A DNA stretch of 64,000 nucleotides from Palleronia caenipelagi (GCF_007004065.1 NZ_VFSV01000009.1:79249-143248); one strand, 5' to 3'. Shown: positions 9,022-19,671, counted from the stretch's first letter. Numbers and translations: made by a program. Notes: a model not told the origin generated them from the letters alone.

Positions 9022-10500
9022 TCAGAACCCGTAAATTTCGCCGAATTTGGCCTCCAGATAGGAGAGCAGCGGCTCTTCCGAGGGCGCACCTCCGATGGCG
9101 TGAATGATGGTCTCACGTGGCGTGCGAAGGGACCCATGGCGCTGGAGCTTCTCCCGCAGCCAGTCGGTTGCCGGGCTCGGGTCCCCGTCGGCCAGCGCAG
9201 AATCGAGATCCGGCACATCCCGCCGCAGCGCCTCATTGAGACAGCCCGCATAGACATTGCCGAGCGTGTAGGTCGGGAAGTAGCCGAACAGCCCCACCGA
9301 CCAATGCACATCCTGCAAGCAGCCCTGTGACGGGCGGTCCGGGCGATACCCGAAATCCGCCTCGAAACGGTCGTTCCACGCGCCTTCGAGCTCGGCCACA
9401 GTCAGGGATCCGTCGATAAGCTCCCGTTCCAGATCAAAGCGCAACAGCACGTGCAGGTTGTACTGAACTTCATCGGCTTCGGTGCGAATGAAGCCCTTCT
9501 GCAGCCGGTTCACAGTGCCGAAAAACCCGTCCGCATCCATGCCAAGATCACCAAACAGGTCCGTCATTCGACCATGAAGCCAACCGGTGAAGGCGCGCGA
9601 GCGACCAAGCTGGTTCTCATAGATCCGGCTTTGGCTCTCATGGACCCCCATAGAGGCGCCGTGACCGAGCGGGGTGAAGGCATAGGCCGGGTCCACCCCC
9701 TGCTCGTAACAGCCGTGACCCACTTCGTGAATTGTGGAGTAGAGACAGTTGAACGGATCGGCGGGGTCGGTGCGGGTGGTGATCCGCACGTCGCTGCCCG
9801 ACCCGGAACTGAACGGATGCACTGCCTTGTCGATCCGGCCGCGCTCGAAATCATAGCCGTACCGCTCCGCCACGTCACGGGCCAGCGCGATCTGGGTGTC
9901 TTCGGCGAAGGTCCCCATAAGTGGCTCAGGGTGCTGCTCCGCGCCGAAGATCCTGTCACGCAGAGCCACAAGCCGGGGCCGCAGCGCACCGAACATCGCC
10001 GCCAGATCCGCTCCGGTCGCCCCCGGCTCGAACTGGTCGAGCAGCGCGTCATAGGCAGAGCCGTCGGAGAGCGCTGCGGCCTCGTCGCGCTTCAGCGCCA
10101 CGATCTGCTCCAGCATCGGCGTAAAGGCCGCCACATCATCCGCCGCCCTTGCCGCAGCCCAGACGCCCTGGGCCCGGGAAGTCACCCGCGCCAATTCGGC
10201 GGCCAGGTCGGCAGGCACTTTGGTCGCATGGTCCACTTGCCGGCGGATCTCACGCAGATTGGCGCGGCTCACTTCGTCGAGATCAGCGCTTTCGGCCTCG
10301 GCCAGCCCGTCTGCCAGAGCCGGATCGCTACGCCGGGCGTGGAGCAATTCCTCCATCGCACCCATCTGCTCGGCCCGCTGATCGGCGGCGCCTTTGGGCA
10401 TCATCGTCTCCTGGTCCCAGCCCAGCAGCCCGGAGACTCCAGCGAGGATCTGCGTCTGGCGCTGACGCGCCATCACCCGTTCATAGGCTGTGCTCATCAT
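9022..10500 (-). CDS. Carboxypeptidase Taq-type, M32 metallopeptidase
   Basis: A 492-residue zinc carboxypeptidase. The catalytic motif HEVGHGCYEQG (HExxH) is present, with the family segments HPFSSGSGSDVRITTR before it and ESQSRIYENQLGRS after it. These cytoplasmic enzymes remove C-terminal residues from peptides. The start chosen is the ATG at 10,500, which overlaps the ctaA stop, and a GAGGGA ribosome site lies just upstream. An upstream extension in the same frame runs into ctaA and is not credible. Confidence 0.92.
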   Translation of the reverse strand: MMSTAYERVMARQRQTQILAGVSGLLGWDQETMMPKGAADQRAEQMGAMEELLHARRSDPALADGLAEAESADLDEVSRANLREIRRQVDHATKVPADLAAELARVTSRAQGVWAAARAADDVAAFTPMLEQIVALKRDEAAALSDGSAYDALLDQFEPGATGADLAAMFGALRPRLVALRDRIFGAEQHPEPLMGTFAEDTQIALARDVAERYGYDFERGRIDKAVHPFSSGSGSDVRITTRTDPADPFNCLYSTIHEVGHGCYEQGVDPAYAFTPLGHGASMGVHESQSRIYENQLGRSRAFTGWLHGRMTDLFGDLGMDADGFFGTVNRLQKGFIRTEADEVQYNLHVLLRFDLERELIDGSLTVAELEGAWNDRFEADFGYRPDRPSQGCLQDVHWSVGLFGYFPTYTLGNVYAGCLNEALRRDVPDLDSALADGDPSPATDWLREKLQRHGSLRTPRETIIHAIGGAPSEEPLLSYLEAKFGEIYGF

Positions 10501-11660
10501 GCGTCCCTCAGCGACTGGCTCTGCGGATAGGCGTTCTGGTGGCGCGCGCGCAGGATCAGCACCCAGAGCGCCACGGCCCCGATCTGGTGCAGGATCGCCA
10601 GATACCACGGCGAGGAATGCATCACCGTGACGACGCCCAGCACCATTTGCACCGCCAGCATCGCGATGACCCCGTGATAGGCGGCGCGGGTCTTGCGGTA
10701 GGATGACTTACGAGCGCGCAGGAAGACCACCACCGCGACCACCGTCAGCACATAGGCGGACATGCGGTGCAGGAACTGCACCAGCCCGTCATTTTCAAAG
10801 AAATTCCGCCAGAGCGGCTCGATCGCGAAGGGATCGGGCGGAAAGAACCCACCCGCCATGAGCGGCCAGTCAATATAGTTGCGGCCCGCGTCGATGCCCG
10901 CGACCAGCGCACCCAGCAGGATCTGGAAAAACGCCAGCCCCACGAGAATCCCCGCTGAGCCCATCAACCCGGTCTCCCGGCCCCTCCGGGCGGTCAGGAG
11001 TTGCGCTTCGCTACGGGACAGTTGCAGTGCGAACCACGTGATCAGCCCGAGAATCACAAAGGCGAGGCCCAGATGGGTGGCGAGCCGGTAGGAGGCCACG
11101 TCAAGCCGGTACGAGTCCACGTCGAGCATGTCTCCCCCGAGGCCCGACGACACCATCCACCAGCCGATTGCCCCCTGGAGACCGCCCAGCGCGCCCAGCG
11201 CCAACAGCCGACCCGTCCAGCCACGCGGGATCTGCCGGGTCACGAGGAAACCGACGAAACCCAGCGCCCAGACGAGGCCGATCACGCGCCCCAGTTGCCG
11301 GTGCCCCCATTCCCACCAATAGATTGTCTTGAACTCCGACAGGGTCATGTCGGCATTTTGCAACTGGAATTCGGGGATTTCCTGATATTTGGCAAACTCG
11401 GCCTGCCAGTCAGCCTCAGACAGGGGAGGCACCGCGCCGGTCACAGGGCGCCATTCGGTGATCGACAGCCCGGAATCGGTCAGGCGGGTCAGGCCACCCA
11501 CCGCGATCATCACCGCCACGAGGGCAAACAGAACGATTAGCCACACCCGGATCGCCTTACGGGCGCCTTTGGGCCGGGCGTCGATCATGCCGCCTTTGGG
11601 TTGCTCTGCCGGGCGCTGCTCGGCGCCCACCTCTTCGAAAATCGCGCGTTTCTGTGCCAT
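10497..11660 (-). CDS. ctaA: Heme A synthase (COX15/CtaA)
   Basis: A 387-residue membrane protein with about eight hydrophobic helices. It converts heme O to heme A for cytochrome c oxidase. Family features are RVWLIVLFALVAVMIAVGG, LTRLTDSGLSITEWRPVTG, the WWEWGHRQLGR motif and a later LHRMSAYVL with conserved histidines. The start at 11,660 is preceded by GGAGACCCC. It overlaps the carboxypeptidase start by 4 bp. Confidence 0.93.
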   Translation of the reverse strand: MAQKRAIFEEVGAEQRPAEQPKGGMIDARPKGARKAIRVWLIVLFALVAVMIAVGGLTRLTDSGLSITEWRPVTGAVPPLSEADWQAEFAKYQEIPEFQLQNADMTLSEFKTIYWWEWGHRQLGRVIGLVWALGFVGFLVTRQIPRGWTGRLLALGALGGLQGAIGWWMVSSGLGGDMLDVDSYRLDVASYRLATHLGLAFVILGLITWFALQLSRSEAQLLTARRGRETGLMGSAGILVGLAFFQILLGALVAGIDAGRNYIDWPLMAGGFFPPDPFAIEPLWRNFFENDGLVQFLHRMSAYVLTVVAVVVFLRARKSSYRKTRAAYHGVIAMLAVQMVLGVVTVMHSSPWYLAILHQIGAVALWVLILRARHQNAYPQSQSLRDA

Positions 11661-11736
11661 GGGGTCTCCGCTTTGGCGTCGCGCGAAAGCTATTCTCCGG
11701 GACCCGGCGCTGCAAGGCCGCAGAGTCGATGCCTTG

Positions 11737-12459
11737 TCAGTCGCGACGTCGCACCAGTTGCCGCAACGCGCCATGCAGGATCTGCGTGTCTGATCGGGTC
11801 AGCGGCATCCTCGCCCAGAGATTGCGCAGAGAGCGTTTCATATGAGCCGCCTTGTGGTCGGGGAAGAAGAAGCCCGCCTCCTCCAGCCGGTCTTCGAAAT
11901 GTCCGGCCCAGCGCTCGACCTCCGGCAGCGTCGCCATGACGGGTCCGTCCTCGGGGACAGCTCCCGTCTCCACCGCCTGACGACGCCATTCATAGCCCAT
12001 CAGCAACACACATTGGGCAAGGTTCAGGGACGCAAATTGCGGGTTCACCGGGACGGTCACGACGGCCTGCGCCCGGGCAATATCGTCGTTCTCCAAACCT
12101 GCCCGCTCGGGTCCGAAGAGAACGCCCACGCGCCGTCCCTGCACGATCGACCTGCGCGCCTCCGCCATGGCCGTCTCAGGCGTGTGAACGGGCAAAGTCA
12201 TATCGCGGGGCCGCGCGGTGGTGGCAAAAAGTACATCACAGCCCTCCGCGGCGTCGGCAATGCTATCTGCGAGCCGGGCACTCTCCAGCACCGCAGACGC
12301 GCCCGACGCGAGCGCCACGGCGCGTTCATTGGGCCAGCCGTCGCGGGGTGAGACCAGCCGCATGTCCGTCAGGCCGAAATTCAGCATGGCGCGCGCGGCG
12401 GCACCGATATTCTCGCCCATTTGCGGGCGCACGAGGATGAAGGCGGGCATCTGTTCCAT
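11737..12459 (-). CDS. trmJ: tRNA 2'-O-methyltransferase, TrmJ-like (SpoU/TrmH family)
   Basis: A 240-residue SPOUT methyltransferase. Motif 1 is RPQMGENIGAAARAMLNFG, motif 2 is RVGVLFGPERAGLENDDI and motif 3 is VTVPVNPQFASLNLAQCVLLMGYEW, which form the knotted SAM site. TrmJ methylates the ribose at position 32 of certain tRNAs. The C-terminal helical extension fits TrmJ rather than minimal SpoU. The exact target nucleotide is inferred. Confidence 0.87.
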   Translation of the reverse strand: MEQMPAFILVRPQMGENIGAAARAMLNFGLTDMRLVSPRDGWPNERAVALASGASAVLESARLADSIADAAEGCDVLFATTARPRDMTLPVHTPETAMAEARRSIVQGRRVGVLFGPERAGLENDDIARAQAVVTVPVNPQFASLNLAQCVLLMGYEWRRQAVETGAVPEDGPVMATLPEVERWAGHFEDRLEEAGFFFPDHKAAHMKRSLRNLWARMPLTRSDTQILHGALRQLVRRRD

Positions 12460-12553
12460 GGCGCCGCTCTTATGTCGCGGCGCAGCGCAGGTCCAGCATG
12501 GTCAAACGCCTCGGCGCAGGATAGGACGCATCCAAGACTGACCGGAGGCCCCC

Positions 12554-13168
12554 ATGTCCGAAGATGTGCCGCAACTCTACCTGATCTCCCCGCCGCAGAT
12601 TGATGCAGGCTTTCCCGATCTGGCCGCCCGGATTCTGGACGCGGCTCCCGTATCTTGCCTGCGGATCGACCTCGCCACACGGGACGAAGACACGCTCCTT
12701 CGTGCCTGCGATCTGCTGCGCGCCGTGACCGAGCCGCGCGACGTGGCGCTGGTCATTGCCGATCACTGGAAACTGGCGGAACGCACCGGTCTCGACGGGG
12801 TGCATCTGTCCGATGGCGCGCGGCAAGTTCGCAAGGCGCGGGCTGATCTCGGCGCTGACGCCATTGTCGGCGCGTTCTGCGGAGCCTCCAGCCATGACGG
12901 CATGACCGCCGGCGAAATGGGTGCCGATTACGTGAGCTTCGGCCCTCTGGGCGGTCCTGATCTGGGCGATGACCCGGCGGAGATCGACCTCTTTGCGTGG
13001 TGGTCTGAAATGATCGAGGTTCCGGTCGTGGCCGAGGGTGGGCTCGACCCGGAGCTTCTCGGTCGGCTCGCCTCGGTGACGGATTTCGTCGCGCTGGGCG
13101 AAGAGATCTGGCGCAGTGACGATCCGCTGGCCACGCTTACCGCCCTGCGCTCAGCCCTCGTCGTCTGA
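12554..13168 (+). CDS. thiE: Thiamine phosphate synthase family protein
   Basis: A 204-residue TIM-barrel protein of the ThiE/TenI family. Visible patterns are the N-terminal LYLISPP, DHWKLAERTGLDGVHLS, GADYVSFGPLGG, VVAEGGLDPE and FVALGEEIW. ThiE joins HMP-PP and the thiazole phosphate to make thiamine phosphate. The usual phosphate-loop and second-half motifs are somewhat divergent, and there are no thiamine neighbours, so a TenI-like role is possible. The 3' end overlaps the convergent acyltransferase gene by 18 bp. Confidence 0.75.
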   Translation: MSEDVPQLYLISPPQIDAGFPDLAARILDAAPVSCLRIDLATRDEDTLLRACDLLRAVTEPRDVALVIADHWKLAERTGLDGVHLSDGARQVRKARADLGADAIVGAFCGASSHDGMTAGEMGADYVSFGPLGGPDLGDDPAEIDLFAWWSEMIEVPVVAEGGLDPELLGRLASVTDFVALGEEIWRSDDPLATLTALRSALVV

Positions 13169-13996
13169 ACCCGCCAGCAGCCCCGCTCTGCGCAAGCCGC
13201 CCCGGACGGTCTCTTCGGCCAGCCGGGCCAGGGCTTTCCGGTTAGGGTGGGTTGCGACGGCGATGGGATCATGGCGGCGCACCTCGACCCGGCCATGGCG
13301 GGGCGCGGACAGGATCTTGATAAGGTTCTCACCGAACTCCATCTCGCCCCACCAGCCATAGAATCGGGAATCGCCACCATCGGGCGGGTGGTAAAGAACA
13401 GAGATCGGCTGAACCTGCATCTCGTCGCGCAGCTCGTCGGTCATGAAGGCGGCAAACAGCGTGGTCTTGAAGGGCAGCACCCGAATGCCATCCGTCGAGG
13501 TGCCTTCAGGGAAAAACAAAAGCCGGTGGCGGGCGTGGAGCCGTTCCTCCAGCTCCGCCTGCTGTCGTTTCGCCTCCCGCCGGTCACGGCGGATAAAGAG
13601 CGTTCCGGTGGCCTTCGCCAGCAACCCGATGCCGGGCCAGCCCGCCACCTCAGCCTTCGACACGAAATACAGCGGCTCCACGGAGTTCAGCACAAAGATA
13701 TCCAGCCAGCTCACGTGGTTGGCGACCATCGCGCCCTCGCCCTGCATTTGCGGGCCACTGACCTGATGTTTCAGCCCGATGATCCGGAGCGCGCCGCGGC
13801 AGACGGTGACGGTGATCCACGGGGTGACCGGACGGTGATGGCCGCAAATGGGACGCTCGATCAGACGCACCAACATGTGCACCGCCAGCATCCCAAAGAC
13901 CCAGATCGCCAACGGAACGCCCCGCAGCACCGCACGCAGCCAGCCGGCAACGCCGATGGGACCCTCGTCCGCCGGGGTCTCTTCGGTCCAGATCAC
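13151..13996 (-). CDS. olsA: Lyso-ornithine lipid / 1-acylglycerol-3-phosphate acyltransferase
   Basis: A 281-residue PlsC-type acyltransferase. It has the catalytic NHVSWLD (NHxxxxD), the substrate site FFPEGTS and an N-terminal hydrophobic stretch near VLRGVPLAIWVFGMLAVHML. The start chosen is GTG at 13,996 in a GTGA overlap with the olsB stop. Placement after olsB suggests OlsA, which adds the second acyl chain to lyso-ornithine lipid. A PlsC role in phosphatidate synthesis is the alternative. Confidence 0.85.
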   Translation of the reverse strand: MIWTEETPADEGPIGVAGWLRAVLRGVPLAIWVFGMLAVHMLVRLIERPICGHHRPVTPWITVTVCRGALRIIGLKHQVSGPQMQGEGAMVANHVSWLDIFVLNSVEPLYFVSKAEVAGWPGIGLLAKATGTLFIRRDRREAKRQQAELEERLHARHRLLFFPEGTSTDGIRVLPFKTTLFAAFMTDELRDEMQVQPISVLYHPPDGGDSRFYGWWGEMEFGENLIKILSAPRHGRVEVRRHDPIAVATHPNRKALARLAEETVRGGLRRAGLLAGSDDEG

Positions 13997-14784
13997 GCGC
14001 GACCCCGTCCGTAAAGCGCCCGGCCCCGCTCGGTGATACTGGCCGTGTCCATGATCAGGCAAACATCGGTGGTGTTGAATTGCCGATCGATCCAGGCTCC
14101 CTCGCCGACCATGCCTCCGAGGCGCAGGTAGCCCTTGATGAGCGATGGCATCGCCCGCATGGCGGCAACGCGGTCGATTTGGTCTTCTGGCAGCAGATCC
14201 ATCGGATGCGCTTCCGGCAGACGAGCAGTGACGCGCAGTTCGGGTGGGGCCAGATAGCGGTGATGCAGGATCGAAAGCGGACCGGCCAGCGCCTCTGCGT
14301 CGGTCCCGTGAAAGGACGCCACGCCAAAGAGGATCTCGGCCCCTTCAGTCGCTACCAGTTCCGCGAGCCCGCCCCAGAGATGCACCATCGCATCGCCGCC
14401 GCGGTAGTCGCGATGGAGGCAGGACCGGCCCAATTCCAGCAGCCTGCGCCCCGATTCGCGTAACGGTGTCAGGTCGTACTCAGATTCGCTGTAAAAGCCG
14501 CCCGCCTCCTCTGCTGCTGCAGCGGTCATCAGCCGGTACACCCCCACAATGCGGTCGTCCTCGGCCCGTGCGGCATCTTCGAGCAAGAGATGTCGACAGA
14601 GCGGATCAAAGCGGTCCGCCTCGATGCGCTGATCGTGGTCCGTCAGTTCACCTGAACCACCGAGTTCTTCGACAAAGACCTCAAACCGCAGACGTTGCGC
14701 TGCGCGGAGGTCGTCAGCGGTCTCTGCCAACCGGACCGACAAGTTGGTCGGGCCGCCGGAGCGAGAAGGGTTCGGGATCGTCAT
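13993..14784 (-). CDS. olsB: L-ornithine N(alpha)-acyltransferase
   Basis: A 263-residue GNAT-fold acyltransferase of the OlsB type, which transfers a 3-hydroxyacyl group to ornithine in the first step of ornithine-lipid synthesis. Motifs include LRFEVFVEELGG, VGVYRLM, ESEYDLTPL, LELGRSCLHRDYRGG and LFGVASFHGTD. The start at 14,784 (MTIPNPS) is preferred over an upstream in-frame ATG because family members begin about here. It is coupled to olsA by overlap. Confidence 0.87.
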   Translation of the reverse strand: MTIPNPSRSGGPTNLSVRLAETADDLRAAQRLRFEVFVEELGGSGELTDHDQRIEADRFDPLCRHLLLEDAARAEDDRIVGVYRLMTAAAAEEAGGFYSESEYDLTPLRESGRRLLELGRSCLHRDYRGGDAMVHLWGGLAELVATEGAEILFGVASFHGTDAEALAGPLSILHHRYLAPPELRVTARLPEAHPMDLLPEDQIDRVAAMRAMPSLIKGYLRLGGMVGEGAWIDRQFNTTDVCLIMDTASITERGRALYGRGRA

Positions 14785-14840
14785 GGCGCGGGTTCTAAGC
14801 CTGAGGCCCGCTCTCCGCAATACACGTCGCGCCCAGACTG

Positions 14841-15017
14841 CTACTCAGCGAGGAGCAGCTGAACATGCCGTCCGTCAATAACAACTTTACCTTTCTGCTG
14901 AAACATCACCGTAATGGTTCCGGCGATATTTGACTGAACCTGACCTTGCCCCCAATCCGGGGCATCGGGATGGCGCACGATCATACCAGGTTCGAGCAAG
15001 GCGTTCATATCTGACAT
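14841..15017 (-). CDS. DUF3553 family small protein
   Basis: A 58-residue protein of the DUF3553 family, with EPGMIVRHPDAPDWGQGQVQ and FQQKGKVVIDG as the recognisable SH3-like pattern. The function is unknown. The C-terminal domain of UvrD-type proteins has a related fold, so nucleic-acid contact is possible. The start is one of three close ATGs, and I chose the one that gives MSDMNALLEPG. Confidence 0.8.
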   Translation of the reverse strand: MSDMNALLEPGMIVRHPDAPDWGQGQVQSNIAGTITVMFQQKGKVVIDGRHVQLLLAE

Positions 15018-15050
15018 GGCTGAGCCCATCTTTTGAAGACGGAGACGAGT

Positions 15051-15656
15051 ATGACAAACTTCTCACCAGAATTGAACTGGCTCATCGGGTCGCGGATCTG
15101 CCACGACATCGCAAACCCATTGGGCGCCATCGGCAATGGCATCGAGCTGGTCCAGATGACCGGGGCCGCCACGGGACCCGAGATCGATCTGGTGATCGGC
15201 TCGCACCAAGCGGCTGTCGCGCGATTGAACCTGTTCCGGCTTGCTTTCGGGGCAAGCGCCGCCGATCAGACTGTCACCGGACAGCAATTGGCCGATCTGC
15301 GCGCCTCGCTGGCTCAAGGCCGCAACGTCTCGCTCGACTGGGACTCCCCCGGTGATCTGAACCGCGATGACGCTCGGCTCGCCGCACTTCTGCTGATGAC
15401 CGGAGAAACCATGCTGGCCTACGGCGGAAAGATGGCCCTCTCCTCGCAGATGGGCGGTTTCACGCTCCGGCTGAAAGCAGATCGATTACGGGCCGAGGCG
15501 GAAATCATCGACTATCTGACAAACCCGGCCGCCCCCCTTCCACCAGCGTCAGAGGTACACCTGACCTTGACGCGCCTCGCCGCGGAAGCCACCGGGCGGA
15601 CGATCCGTGTCACGGGGGATACCGCACAATCGATGGCGATCCATGCCTCCCGGTAG
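15051..15656 (+). CDS. chpT: Histidine phosphotransferase ChpT-like
   Basis: A 201-residue protein with the phospho-accepting histidine in SRICHDIANPLGAIGNGIEL (His18 region) and a degenerate ATPase-like C-terminal half. ChpT relays phosphate from CckA to CtrA and CpdR, which in Rhodobacterales governs motility, gene-transfer-agent expression and cell-cycle genes. The start is ATG 15,051, with GGAG about 10 bases upstream. It converges on proA with no gap. Confidence 0.85.
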   Translation: MTNFSPELNWLIGSRICHDIANPLGAIGNGIELVQMTGAATGPEIDLVIGSHQAAVARLNLFRLAFGASAADQTVTGQQLADLRASLAQGRNVSLDWDSPGDLNRDDARLAALLLMTGETMLAYGGKMALSSQMGGFTLRLKADRLRAEAEIIDYLTNPAAPLPPASEVHLTLTRLAAEATGRTIRVTGDTAQSMAIHASR

Positions 15657-16922
15657 TCAGGTCCGCACGGTCCCGCTGCCGCGCACGCGATATTTGAAAG
15701 ACGTGAGCTGCTCCGCACCCACCGGGCCGCGCGCGTGGAGGCGACCCGTAGCGATGCCAATTTCTGCGCCCATCCCGAACTCGCCGCCATCGGCGAACTG
15801 GGTCGAGACGTTCACCATGACAATGGCGCTGTCTACTTCGGTCAGAAAGCGCTCGGCGGTTTCCGGGTTCGCAGTGACGATGCAATCGGTGTGGTCCGAG
15901 CCATACCGGGCGATGTGCCCCATCGCGGCGTCCAGATCAGGCACAACCCGGGCGGCGATGATCATATCAAGGAACTCTTTGCCCCAGCTCTCCTCAGACG
16001 CGGGAACGGTCCCCTCGATCGCGCCAAGCATCTCATCCGCCTGCACCTCGACGCCCTTCTCAAGAAGCGCCCGAATAACCCCCTGACCGATGGTATTGGC
16101 CACGTCCTGGTGGATCAGCAAACATTCCGCCGCGCCGCAAATGCCCGTCCGGCGGGTCTTGGCGTTCAACACGACCTTCAGCGCAACCTCGGGATCTGCA
16201 TCCTTATCGATGTAGATGTGCACGATGCCTTCCAGATGGGCAAAGACCGGCACCCGTGCCTCACGCTGGACCAAACCCACGAGCCCCTTGCCCCCACGCG
16301 GCACGATCACGTCAATGTGGTCGGTCATGGTCAGCATTTCCGACACCGCCGCCCGGTCGCGGGTCGGCACCCGCTGGATGGCGTCGACGGGCAAACCGGC
16401 CCGAGTCAAGCCCTCGACGAGACAGGCATGGATGGCGCCTGAACTGTGAAAGCTCTCGGACCCCCCGCGCAGAATCACAGCATTGCCGGATTTCAGGCAC
16501 AGCGCGCCAGCGTCAGCCGTCACATTGGGCCGACTCTCATAAATCACACCGATGACACCCAGCGGCGTGCGGACGCGCTCGATATGCAGGCCGGAGGGCC
16601 TGTCCCATGCGTCCATCACCGCCCCCACGGGATCAGGCTGCGCGGCAATGGCCCTCAGCGCCTCCGCGATGGCGAAGATGCGCGCCTCATCCAGCATAAG
16701 GCGGTCGAGCATCGCACCCGACAATCCATTGTCCCGACCAAAAGACAGATCATCCGCGTTCGCTGCGATGATCTCGGGCGTCCGTTCGATCAGCAGATCG
16801 GCGGCATGGGTCAGCGCGGCGGATTTGGCTTCCGGCGGGGCGATGGCGATCTCGCGGCTGGCCGCCCGGGCGCGTCGCCCGATATCTTCCATGATTTCCG
16901 AGATGTCCGCCTGATCTTTCAT
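15657..16922 (-). CDS. proA: Gamma-glutamyl phosphate reductase
   Basis: A 421-residue enzyme that reduces gamma-glutamyl phosphate with NADPH in proline synthesis. It has the catalytic cysteine in [17 protein letters not shown], the cofactor region [20 protein letters not shown], and [11 protein letters not shown]. The start is ATG 16,922, 7 bp after the end of proB, so proB-proA is an operon. An in-frame upstream extension lies inside proB and was discarded. Confidence 0.96.
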   Translation of the reverse strand: MKDQADISEIMEDIGRRARAASREIAIAPPEAKSAALTHAADLLIERTPEIIAANADDLSFGRDNGLSGAMLDRLMLDEARIFAIAEALRAIAAQPDPVGAVMDAWDRPSGLHIERVRTPLGVIGVIYESRPNVTADAGALCLKSGNAVILRGGSESFHSSGAIHACLVEGLTRAGLPVDAIQRVPTRDRAAVSEMLTMTDHIDVIVPRGGKGLVGLVQREARVPVFAHLEGIVHIYIDKDADPEVALKVVLNAKTRRTGICGAAECLLIHQDVANTIGQGVIRALLEKGVEVQADEMLGAIEGTVPASEESWGKEFLDMIIAARVVPDLDAAMGHIARYGSDHTDCIVTANPETAERFLTEVDSAIVMVNVSTQFADGGEFGMGAEIGIATGRLHARGPVGAEQLTSFKYRVRGSGTVRT

Positions 16923-16929
16923 GTCGTCC

Positions 16930-18042
16930 TCACACAACCATATCGTCCCTGTGCACCAGCGCGGCGCGTCCGGGATAGCCAAGGATAGCCTCAATTTCCG
17001 AACTGCGACACCCAGCAATGGCGCGCGCTTCATCCGAGGTGTAGCGCGCGAGGCCATTGCCGAGGATCGCACCCTCCGTGGTCTCGATCGCCACCGGATC
17101 TCCGCGCTCCCACGCGCCCGAGATCATCGTGACCCCGGCGGGCAGAAGCGATTTACCGCTGGCAAGCGCCTGTCCGGCCCCGGCATCGACCACGATCCGG
17201 CCACGCGGTTTCATCGCGGCGATCCAGACCTTGCGTGCGGTTTTGGGGTCCGTCTGAGGCAGAAACCAGGTATGTCTTGCATCATTCTCAAGCTCTGTCA
17301 GTGGTTTGAAAAGCAAACCTGATGTGATGCACAAAGCACATCCCGACAGCACAGCCGTCCGCGCCGCCATCACCTTTGTCCGCATTCCACCCTTGGAGAG
17401 ATGCGACGCCGCCTCACCGGCCATGGCCGAAATCTCTGGTGTGATCTCCTCAACCACCGGCAAATGGCGGGCCTCGGGATGGGTCTGCGGGTTGGCGGTG
17501 TAGAGCCCGTCCACGTCGGACAGGAGCACCAGCTGATCTGCACCTACGGTGACGGCGATCTGCGCCGCGAGGCGGTCATTATCGCCAAACCGGATCTCGT
17601 CCGTCGCCACAGTATCATTCTCATTGACGATGGGCACCGCCCCGAGGGACAGGAGCGCCCCGAGCGTGGCACGGGCGTTCAGATAGCGGCGGCGGTCGGC
17701 GGTGTCCTCCAGCGTAAGGAGCACCTGCGCGGCGGTCAGATCATGGGGCGCCAACATCTCCTCATAGGCGCGAGCAAGCGCGATTTGTCCTGCGGCCGCA
17801 GCGGCTTGCGCCTGCTCCAGCGCCAGCGCTCCCGAGCCCAGCCCCAGCCGTCCGCGCCCCAACGCGATGGACCCGGAGGAAACCAGCACCACCTCTGTCC
17901 CGCGCGCCCGGATCCGCGCCACATCCTCACAAAGCCCGGCCAGCCAATCCCGCCGCAGCGCTCCGGTGGTGCTGTCAACGAGGAGCGCCGAGCCGATCTT
18001 CACCACCAGACGCTTCGCATCCCGGATATTCAGGGTTGCCAC
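16930..18042 (-). CDS. proB: Glutamate 5-kinase
   Basis: A 370-residue kinase that makes gamma-glutamyl phosphate. The amino-acid kinase domain runs from [10 protein letters not shown] through [37 protein letters not shown] and [15 protein letters not shown]-terminal PUA domain covers about the last 80 residues ([20 protein letters not shown] onward). Proline feedback acts on this enzyme in other bacteria. It overlaps the end of obgE by 13 bp. Confidence 0.96.
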   Translation of the reverse strand: MATLNIRDAKRLVVKIGSALLVDSTTGALRRDWLAGLCEDVARIRARGTEVVLVSSGSIALGRGRLGLGSGALALEQAQAAAAAGQIALARAYEEMLAPHDLTAAQVLLTLEDTADRRRYLNARATLGALLSLGAVPIVNENDTVATDEIRFGDNDRLAAQIAVTVGADQLVLLSDVDGLYTANPQTHPEARHLPVVEEITPEISAMAGEAASHLSKGGMRTKVMAARTAVLSGCALCITSGLLFKPLTELENDARHTWFLPQTDPKTARKVWIAAMKPRGRIVVDAGAGQALASGKSLLPAGVTMISGAWERGDPVAIETTEGAILGNGLARYTSDEARAIAGCRSSEIEAILGYPGRAALVHRDDMVV

Positions 18043-19067
18043 GGTCCGCTATCCTCTTCTTCGACCGTTTTGGTCCAGCCACGCGCCGCGGCAATGGTTT
18101 TGCGCAGCGCCCGCAGAACTTCGGTCACGCCCTCGCCCGAGACACCGGACATGATCATCACCGGGCCTGCTACCGCCTCCAGCTCCTCTCGGATAAATGC
18201 CCGTTCCTCTTCGTCTAGCGCGTCGCACTTGTTCAGAGCCGTAACGCGCGGCTTATCCGCGAGTCCGCCGCCATAGGCCTCAAGCTCCTCGATAACAGTG
18301 CGCCAGTCCCCCACCGGGTCGCCAGACGTACCGTCCACGAGATGCAACAGCACCGCACAGCGCTCCACGTGGCCAAGGAACCGATCCCCGATCCCCTTGC
18401 CCTCATGAGCGCCCTCGATGAGGCCAGGAATGTCGGCGATCAGGAATTCACTGCCGTCGACGCCCACCACTCCGAGATTGGGGTGCAGCGTGGTGAACGG
18501 ATAGTCGGCGATCTTGGGCCGGGCGTTGGAGGTTGCCGCGAGGAATGTCGATTTGCCCGCATTCGGCAGGCCCAGCAGCCCTGCATCAGCAATCAGCTTC
18601 AGCCGCAGCCAGAGGGTACGCTCGACACCGGGCTGGCCGGGATTGGCGCGGCGGGGGGCCTGATTGGTCGAGGATTTGAAATGCAAATTGCCCCAGCCGC
18701 CATTGCCGCCCTCGGCCAGAACCACCCGCTGACCGACTTCGGTCAGGTCCGCGATCACCGTTTCCTCGTCTTCCTCAAGGATTTCGGTCCCCACGGGCAC
18801 CCGCAGCACAATATCCGCGCCACTGGCGCCGGTGCGTTGGCTGCCCATGCCGTGCTGTCCGTTTTTCGCAAAGAAATGCTGCTGATAGCGGAAATCGATC
18901 AGCGTGTTCAGCCCATCGACCGCCTCAGCAATGACATCCCCGCCGCGACCGCCATCACCGCCATCAGGGCCGCCATATTCGATAAACTTCTCACGACGGA
19001 AGGAAATCGCCCCGCCGCCGCCCGAGCCGGAGCGGATATGGACCTTTGCAAGGTCGAGGAATTTCAT
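18030..19067 (-). CDS. obgE: GTPase ObgE/CgtA
   Basis: A 345-residue ribosome-associated GTPase. The glycine-rich Obg domain comes first ([20 protein letters not shown]), followed by the G domain with G1 [10 protein letters not shown]3 [17 protein letters not shown]4 NKCD and G5 near SGVSGEG. It checks late 50S assembly. The start is ATG 19,067 ([14 protein letters not shown]). It lies downstream of rplU, rpmA and a GNAT gene, the usual alphaproteobacterial order. Confidence 0.96.
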   Translation of the reverse strand: MKFLDLAKVHIRSGSGGGGAISFRREKFIEYGGPDGGDGGRGGDVIAEAVDGLNTLIDFRYQQHFFAKNGQHGMGSQRTGASGADIVLRVPVGTEILEEDEETVIADLTEVGQRVVLAEGGNGGWGNLHFKSSTNQAPRRANPGQPGVERTLWLRLKLIADAGLLGLPNAGKSTFLAATSNARPKIADYPFTTLHPNLGVVGVDGSEFLIADIPGLIEGAHEGKGIGDRFLGHVERCAVLLHLVDGTSGDPVGDWRTVIEELEAYGGGLADKPRVTALNKCDALDEEERAFIREELEAVAGPVMIMSGVSGEGVTEVLRALRKTIAAARGWTKTVEEEDSGPWQP

Positions 19068-19651
19068 GTCGCCTGCTCCGTTTTCTGTTCTGTGCGAGCG
19101 ATAGACCACCACCCGCTCCGCCTCAAGCCGCGCTGTTCGCGCCACTCCGCCCGCGTCATCCGGTAGAGGCGGACCGGCGCCTCCTGCCCGAGTGCCCGGA
19201 AATGCCGTTCTTCGTCACCGACATGGCGGAACCCCATCTTCTCGATGACCCGTCGCGAGCCTTCATTGCCATGCATATGGGAGATCGAGACCTCCTTGCG
19301 GTTCGGATCCGCGAATGCCGCATCGATCACTGCAGCGCAGGCCTCGCTGGCATAGCCCTGTCCCCAATGGGGGCGTGCCAGCCAGAAACCGATTTCACCC
19401 GCGATCGAGATGAGGCCCATCAGATCATTAGGCCGGTCCTTCCGACAGATCGCCCAACAGCGCCGCGCCTCCGCGAAGGGCGACGCGACAAACGCCTCCG
19501 CGTCCGCCTGAGTGTAGGGGAACGGCACCACGGAAAGCCACCGGGAGACATCGTAATTGCCGACGCCCTCCACCAGCGCCGGACCGTCCGCCGGCGTCAG
19601 GGGCCTTAAGTGCAGCCTGTCCGTGTCGATCCACGCAATATCTCCGGGCAT
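19064..19651 (-). CDS. GNAT family N-acetyltransferase (RimJ/RimL-like)
   Basis: A 195-residue acetyltransferase of the RimJ/RimL group. It opens [14 protein letters not shown]. The acetyl-CoA site is in [22 protein letters not shown], and the late motif is [19 protein letters not shown]. The substrate is unknown. Between rpmA and obgE it may act on ribosomal proteins or tRNA-related targets, but that is only an inference from place. It overlaps obgE by 4 bp. Confidence 0.85.
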   Translation of the reverse strand: MPGDIAWIDTDRLHLRPLTPADGPALVEGVGNYDVSRWLSVVPFPYTQADAEAFVASPFAEARRCWAICRKDRPNDLMGLISIAGEIGFWLARPHWGQGYASEACAAVIDAAFADPNRKEVSISHMHGNEGSRRVIEKMGFRHVGDEERHFRALGQEAPVRLYRMTRAEWREQRGLRRSGWWSIARTEQKTEQAT

Positions 19652-19671
19652 GGCGGCCTCCGGTCGGAACA